Positions 60,343-64,000 of a stretch of DNA of 64,000 bases are shown in pieces. Position 1 is the first letter of the stretch. Each line of letters begins with the position of its first letter. The DNA is taken from the NCBI GenBank assembly GCA_002405165.1, contig DHLF01000012.1:5407-69406 (forward strand), in the 5' to 3' direction. The DNA is from Christensenella sp. UBA4675 (GTDB taxonomy: Bacteria; Bacillota; Clostridia; Christensenellales; Borkfalkiaceae). A program made the translations under genes and the position numbers. A model generated the notes under the pieces. It saw only the letters and a program-made list of their open reading frames with translations. It did not search any database and was not told where the DNA came from.

Positions 60343-61974
60343 TTATTTAGAAGAAGACGAACTGCTATTATAGTTAGAACTCATATAGCTGTTATAACTG
60401 TTAGCGTCGGATTTAGTTACTTTTGCAAGCATTCTGTCGTGTAACGCCGTGAAAGAATCCTCTTCTTTGTTTTTTATTCCGTTAAAATATTCTTCTACTA
60501 ATTCGTCGAGTTTATTTTGATATTCTTCCGTTCCCTTAGTGAAACTGCTTAATTCTTCTGCCTTTTCGCTTTCTATTTTAGCTTGTACGTCAACGTTTAA
60601 AGAATATACGTAAGAAGTGAACGGTTCGCTGTCTAACGCTACTAAAACGTAATCTCCGAATACTTCGGGCGCGTACCAGTCGGTATCAATGGCTACAGCG
60701 GTAATCTGTTCGCCTTCGCTTTTGTCGGAAGCAATAGATATTCTATATAAATAAGAGTTGCTGTCTTTATAATAAACGTAATCGCTTGCTTTATCGTAAG
60801 TAAGTAAAGTAATATCCGTTCCTTTAAGTTCGGTAGTACCTGCTAATACCGTTCCCGTTTTATAATCTGCGCCGTTATATTGAGCGGGGTCGAATTCTAC
60901 TAAGCCTAAATCGCTGTTATAGTAAACGATTTTATTTTCGCTTATAAACATAGAACTATCGCTAAATATCGTGGATAAAGCTTCTCCGCCAACGGTTTTA
61001 ATCTTTTTTGCGTTATCAACGTTTAACGTATCGTTTTCGGTATCGCTATCGTAAGCGGTTAACTCGCTGAGTTTGACGTATGCTACCATTTTGCCTTCTC
61101 CGCTAGAAGTGTCTACGGGAGTGTAGGTGAAATATAGGTTGCCGTTTACAATTTTGGTAAGCGTAAAAGTCCAACCCTCCGAACCGAAATAAACGTTTCC
61201 TTTATCGTATTCGCCTTTGGCTTTAATTACGGTTTTAGCTTCTTCGTCGCCAAACTTATAGGAAAACAATATTCCGTATTTTTCGTCGTTTTCGTCTTTA
61301 TCTACGTCTAAATCGGTAAAATACAAGTAATCGGCTTCGTACTCGTCGGGAATAGAATATGAATCTATTTTTTCCCTGCTAAATATCTTTTTACCGTTTT
61401 GATTGTAAACGGTAAGCGTGTAAACAGAATCCGACTCTTCAACCGTTATTAAGTAAACGTTGTTTCCTGATTGTATAAATTTATATACTACCGCCATATT
61501 TTCAATTTTTACAAACGGACTAGACGTATTAGTTCCGTCAAGTTTAGTTCTTTGAAAATTGATGTAGGAATTGTTTGCTTGTCCCGTTTTGTCTTTCGTA
61601 TCGTTGGGAGTTCCGTAGTAAACGTAATCGCCAAAAATACAAAGTCCCGTTTTGTAATAGGTGCTTGCAAAAATTTTGGGAACTACAACTTCTACCGTTG
61701 CTTTTTTAGGATTAGCTAAATCGGACAATTTCGCCCTAACTAAACTTCCTTTTACCACATCGCCGAATGTATTATCCGCGGTAGAACTATCTACTCCGTT
61801 TATATAATAAACGTATTCCCCCACTTGCGTAGCAAAACCGCCGTTAGACGTAATTTCACCCGCAACGTAATTTACTTTCCAGTTTTTTTCCTTATCTTTT
61901 TTACAAGCGGAAAACGCCCCGAATACTACGCAGGCGGAAAGCATTAAACAAATTATTGTTAAAAACTTTTTCAA
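60343..61974 (-). CDS. Lipoprotein with beta-propeller-like repeats
   Basis: A 543-residue predicted lipoprotein with lipobox AFSAC (Cys about 24) and about 500 residues of beta-rich repeats such as GEYVYYINGVD, FGDYVYYGTPND and SDYVYYKDSNSYLYRIS, typical of DUF5050-like propellers. The far C-terminus is helical and ends in a Ser/Asn run (NSYNSYMSSNYNSSSSSSK). The start is TTG with AAGGAG 9 bases upstream. It is expressed alone from its own promoter. Substrate or partner is unknown; a cell-surface binding role is likely. Confidence 0.78.
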   Translation of the reverse strand: MKKFLTIICLMLSACVVFGAFSACKKDKEKNWKVNYVAGEITSNGGFATQVGEYVYYINGVDSSTADNTFGDVVKGSLVRAKLSDLANPKKATVEVVVPKIFASTYYKTGLCIFGDYVYYGTPNDTKDKTGQANNSYINFQRTKLDGTNTSSPFVKIENMAVVYKFIQSGNNVYLITVEESDSVYTLTVYNQNGKKIFSREKIDSYSIPDEYEADYLYFTDLDVDKDENDEKYGILFSYKFGDEEAKTVIKAKGEYDKGNVYFGSEGWTFTLTKIVNGNLYFTYTPVDTSSGEGKMVAYVKLSELTAYDSDTENDTLNVDNAKKIKTVGGEALSTIFSDSSMFISENKIVYYNSDLGLVEFDPAQYNGADYKTGTVLAGTTELKGTDITLLTYDKASDYVYYKDSNSYLYRISIASDKSEGEQITAVAIDTDWYAPEVFGDYVLVALDSEPFTSYVYSLNVDVQAKIESEKAEELSSFTKGTEEYQNKLDELVEEYFNGIKNKEEDSFTALHDRMLAKVTKSDANSYNSYMSSNYNSSSSSSK

Positions 61975-62057
61975 GGTCTTAATCTCCTTTTGAGAATAAT
62001 TGCAGATTAACCGCCGTATATTTTATTGTACAGCATTAGATAATCATAGACTTAATT

Positions 62058-62086
62058 ATTATATACCAAAAATATCAAATAATCAA
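62058..62086 (-). promoter_or_regulatory. Sigma-A promoter of the propeller lipoprotein
   Basis: TTGATT, 17 bp, TATAAT on the minus strand, about 85 bp before the TTG start codon. Confidence 0.75.
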
Positions 62087-62116
62087 TTATTTTTGTTAAA
62101 TTTTTATAAGGAATGT

Positions 62117-62350
62117 ATGGAAAACAACGACAACTCTCTTTTATCCGTTTTAGGTAAATTAACGGGACTGTTTAAAAACGACCTCGGCACCGACAAAAAC
62201 GCCCGAAATAACGTTTTACAAAATAAAGAAAAAAATGAAAATTTGAAAAATAGCAAAAAAAATTACGAAAAAAACAAGGCTTTTGCAACGGACGATTTTA
62301 TTAAAAAGCACAACACGCTTGCAAATAAAATAAAAGATAAAAATTCTTAA
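62117..62350 (+). CDS. Small charged hypothetical protein
   Basis: A 77-residue protein starting MENNDNSLLSVLGKL, with AAGGA 5 bases upstream; the frame is open further upstream but without a site. The first 20 residues could form a short amphipathic helix (SLLSVLGKLTGLFKN), the rest is mostly Lys, Asn and Glu and likely disordered. No family recognised. It diverges from the propeller lipoprotein gene. Confidence 0.6.
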   Translation: MENNDNSLLSVLGKLTGLFKNDLGTDKNARNNVLQNKEKNENLKNSKKNYEKNKAFATDDFIKKHNTLANKIKDKNS

Positions 62351-62560
62351 TCGATTATTTTTTCTTCGTAATTTTAAACAAAGCATTTTAAACTACGTTT
62401 AAATATTTTAACGGTTTTCAAACAGATTTAAGTTTTTTAAAGCCATACTTATAAGTTGTGACAAAACTTTATTTTTCGTATTTATTGTCGCTCTAAAATT
62501 ATATACAAAAGAGAATCAAACTAGGCGCAACGCTTAGTAGTAAAATTTAACCAAAATATA
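62351..62560. other. Non-coding stretch before the surface-protein terminator
   Basis: No gene or clear signal; A/T-rich sequence between the convergent small ORF and the large surface protein. Confidence 0.5.
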
Positions 62561-62591
62561 AAAAGGCAAAGCCGAAACGGCTTTGCCTTTT
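62561..62591 (-). terminator. Terminator after the partial surface protein
   Basis: Perfect 14-bp stem AAAAGGCAAAGCCG / CGGCTTTGCCTTTT with an AAA loop; T-rich sequence follows on both strands, so it may act in both directions. Confidence 0.85.
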
Positions 62592-62615
62592 TTGTTGTGA
62601 CTTTTTTAACTTTAC

Positions 62616-64000
62616 TTAAACATTTGTAATGTTTACAAAAGTAATTCCGTCTTTGGTTACTTTATAGGTGCTTCCTGCCGCAGTAGGAGTAATAACTCCG
62701 TTTTCTTCTTTAAGCCAAACACCGTTATAACCTTGTTGGTCTTGATGAACCGTACCGGTCCACCATTCCTGACCCGCGCTGTTCTTATCGCTTACTCCGT
62801 TGGCGTTGGCAGGTGTTCCGGGACGTAATGCAAAGTATACCCAAACAGCATCTTCGCTTCCCGTATATCCTATTTGCGAATAAGGAACGATAAATTCAAA
62901 GTATACGTCGTAAACGCCATTGTTATTTCTTTGATAGTTAAACGCATACGCACCGACAAACATATCTTGATTTTTCAAGTTGATATAGACTTGACGTTTT
63001 ACGTTAGAAGGAGAATAAGCTTTTATTTCAACGTTGGTATTTAACCACCAATCCTTATTAGAAGTGTTTATGTTTTTAACAACGCCGTGTACTCCGACTA
63101 AAACTCCTTTTTCTCCCATTTTTGACATTACTTCAAATCCGAGAGGAGTTGTAGAATTATCAAAGAACGAATATTTGGTATTACCCGTAGTCCAATCGGA
63201 CAAATCTCCGTCAACCGTAATTCCCGCAGTCGCGTCTACATATCCGAGATTAGCTTTAACTTTTGCAATAGCGGTATCGTCCGTGGAAGCTTTTCCGCCT
63301 GCAACTACAACGTTTAAGTTAAACGCCATAATACCTACGTTAATTCCACCCGCCAATCCTGCGATGGTTCCCGCATTTATTTGGTAAATAACGTTATTAT
63401 TTACCGCAAAGTAAATATTACCGTTTTCGTAAAGTACTTGCATTTTAGCAGAACCGCTGGAGTTGTAAACAAGTCCGAGAACTTCTCTGAAGTTAGCGTA
63501 GTTTGCTCCTTCCGTATCACACCATGTCCAAGCTCCGGGATAAGCGCCGTCCGTAGTAGTTCTGTATCCGAAGCATACCCAGTTATTTCCGCCAAAGTAA
63601 GGAGCGTCTCCTTTTCCGTCGGCTAAAGCGTCTATCGCAAAGAACAAGTCGCAGTTTCCGGTCTTGACGATTATACCTACCTTAGGAGTTTTATCGTTAT
63701 TGTAAATAGTGCCCGTACAAGAAATTTCCGCTTCGAAATACAATTTTTCACCGGATACGTTTGCAAACGTTACGGTTTCTCCTGCCGAAGTATTTGTAGC
63801 TCCGCCCGTGCGTTTTTGAGTAAATCCGATTTCTTTCCAACCGTTACGTGTAGAATCCGCACTGCCGAACGTTACCGTAATCATTCCGTTTTCGTCTACC
63901 TCGTTAACGTAGTACTGGTTAATCATATTGTCTGTCTTGCTGGTGGTAATACGATATTCGGTTACTTCCAGTCCGATATTGAACGAACAGAACGACGGAT
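62616..64000 (-). CDS. C-terminal part of a large surface protein with CBM9-like domain (partial)
   Basis: The frame stays open past an internal ATG (63924-63926) to the window edge, so the start is missing; about 461 residues are visible. The first half is beta-rich with TGNCDLFFAIDALADGKGD and GINVGIMAFNLN, like a concanavalin-type module. The second half (about residues 260-400 of the visible part) has VDGDLSDW and NVKRQVYINLKN, VYDVYFEFIVPYSQIGYTG, as in CBM9-like sugar-binding domains found in cell-wall proteins. No membrane anchor or sortase signal is visible at the C-terminus. Likely a secreted carbohydrate-binding protein. Confidence 0.75.
   Translation of the reverse strand, partial: PSFCSFNIGLEVTEYRITTSKTDNMINQYYVNEVDENGMITVTFGSADSTRNGWKEIGFTQKRTGGATNTSAGETVTFANVSGEKLYFEAEISCTGTIYNNDKTPKVGIIVKTGNCDLFFAIDALADGKGDAPYFGGNNWVCFGYRTTTDGAYPGAWTWCDTEGANYANFREVLGLVYNSSGSAKMQVLYENGNIYFAVNNNVIYQINAGTIAGLAGGINVGIMAFNLNVVVAGGKASTDDTAIAKVKANLGYVDATAGITVDGDLSDWTTGNTKYSFFDNSTTPLGFEVMSKMGEKGVLVGVHGVVKNINTSNKDWWLNTNVEIKAYSPSNVKRQVYINLKNQDMFVGAYAFNYQRNNNGVYDVYFEFIVPYSQIGYTGSEDAVWVYFALRPGTPANANGVSDKNSAGQEWWTGTVHQDQQGYNGVWLKEENGVITPTAAGSTYKVTKDGITFVNITNV

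Noticed and set aside
62000..62116. The longer start of the small charged protein
   Set aside because: The extension overlaps the promoter of the divergent lipoprotein gene and lacks a ribosome binding site; the ATG at 62117 has one.
1..64000. CRISPR arrays, tRNA and rRNA genes, T-box or known metabolite riboswitches
   Set aside because: No regularly spaced repeats and no cloverleaf, rRNA or riboswitch core sequences were recognised in the intergenic regions.

Overview
The window looks like chromosomal DNA of an AT-rich, endospore-forming, anaerobic Firmicute, probably a member of Clostridia known mainly from metagenomes. Evidence: the Firmicutes order rpoB-rpoC-rpsL-rpsG-fusA-tuf and rpsB-tsf-pyrH-frr-uppS-cdsA-dxr-rseP; a three-gene GerA-type germinant receptor and SpoIIE; rubrerythrin; purine-rich Shine-Dalgarno sites; and many textbook sigma-A promoters (TTGACA-N17-TATAAT type). 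I cannot place it to genus. No rRNA, tRNA or CRISPR array was recognised.

Layout. 1-12.6 kb (minus strand): transcription and translation genes tuf, fusA, rpsG, rpsL, rpoC, rpoB, with one promoter before rpoB and another before rpsL, and structured RNA upstream of rpsL and between rpsL and rpsG. 12.7-14.4 kb: an RqcP-like S4 protein overlapping a fused ispDF gene, then a cluster of DnaA-box-like 9-mers that starts inside ispDF and continues into the convergent intergenic region. 14.4-19.3 kb: a CopA-type copper ATPase with an operator-like inverted repeat, two proteins of unknown function and a YugP-type membrane protease. 19.4-29.0 kb: stress and spore genes: ClpB, the germinant receptor operon (its C subunit lacks the usual lipobox cysteine), a HAD phosphatase and SpoIIE. 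29.1-33.8 kb: a MarR-controlled heterodimeric ABC exporter plus a small phosphodiesterase. 34.0-39.3 kb: an ECF sigma factor with an RsgI-like anti-sigma factor, next to two surface lipoproteins (one beta-helical, Cthe_2159-like; one with GLUG-like repeats). 40-46 kb: gpsA, rubrerythrin with two tiny downstream ORFs, a cyclophilin-like lipoprotein, several zinc-ribbon proteins including an SPFH protein, and a broken gene. 46.3-53.6 kb (minus): membrane, isoprenoid and translation genes rseP to rpsB. 53.7-57.9 kb (plus): galK, purA, radA. 58.2-60.2 kb: an acyltransferase and a GT8 glycosyltransferase with different codon use, followed by the 3' end of an IS30-type transposase, which suggests transfer. 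60.3-64 kb: a lipoprotein, a small charged protein and the C-terminal part of a large carbohydrate-binding-like surface protein cut by the window edge.

How genes work together. IspDF and Dxr belong to the MEP pathway that feeds UppS, and so cell-wall lipid carrier synthesis; GpsA, CdsA and perhaps the acquired acyltransferase belong to phospholipid synthesis. SpoIIE acts during sporulation, the Ger proteins at germination. The most unusual signals are the DnaA-box cluster near 14 kb, the structured ribosomal-protein leaders, the transfer island at 58-60 kb, the tiny ORFs after rubrerythrin, and the acidic tail of RpoB.
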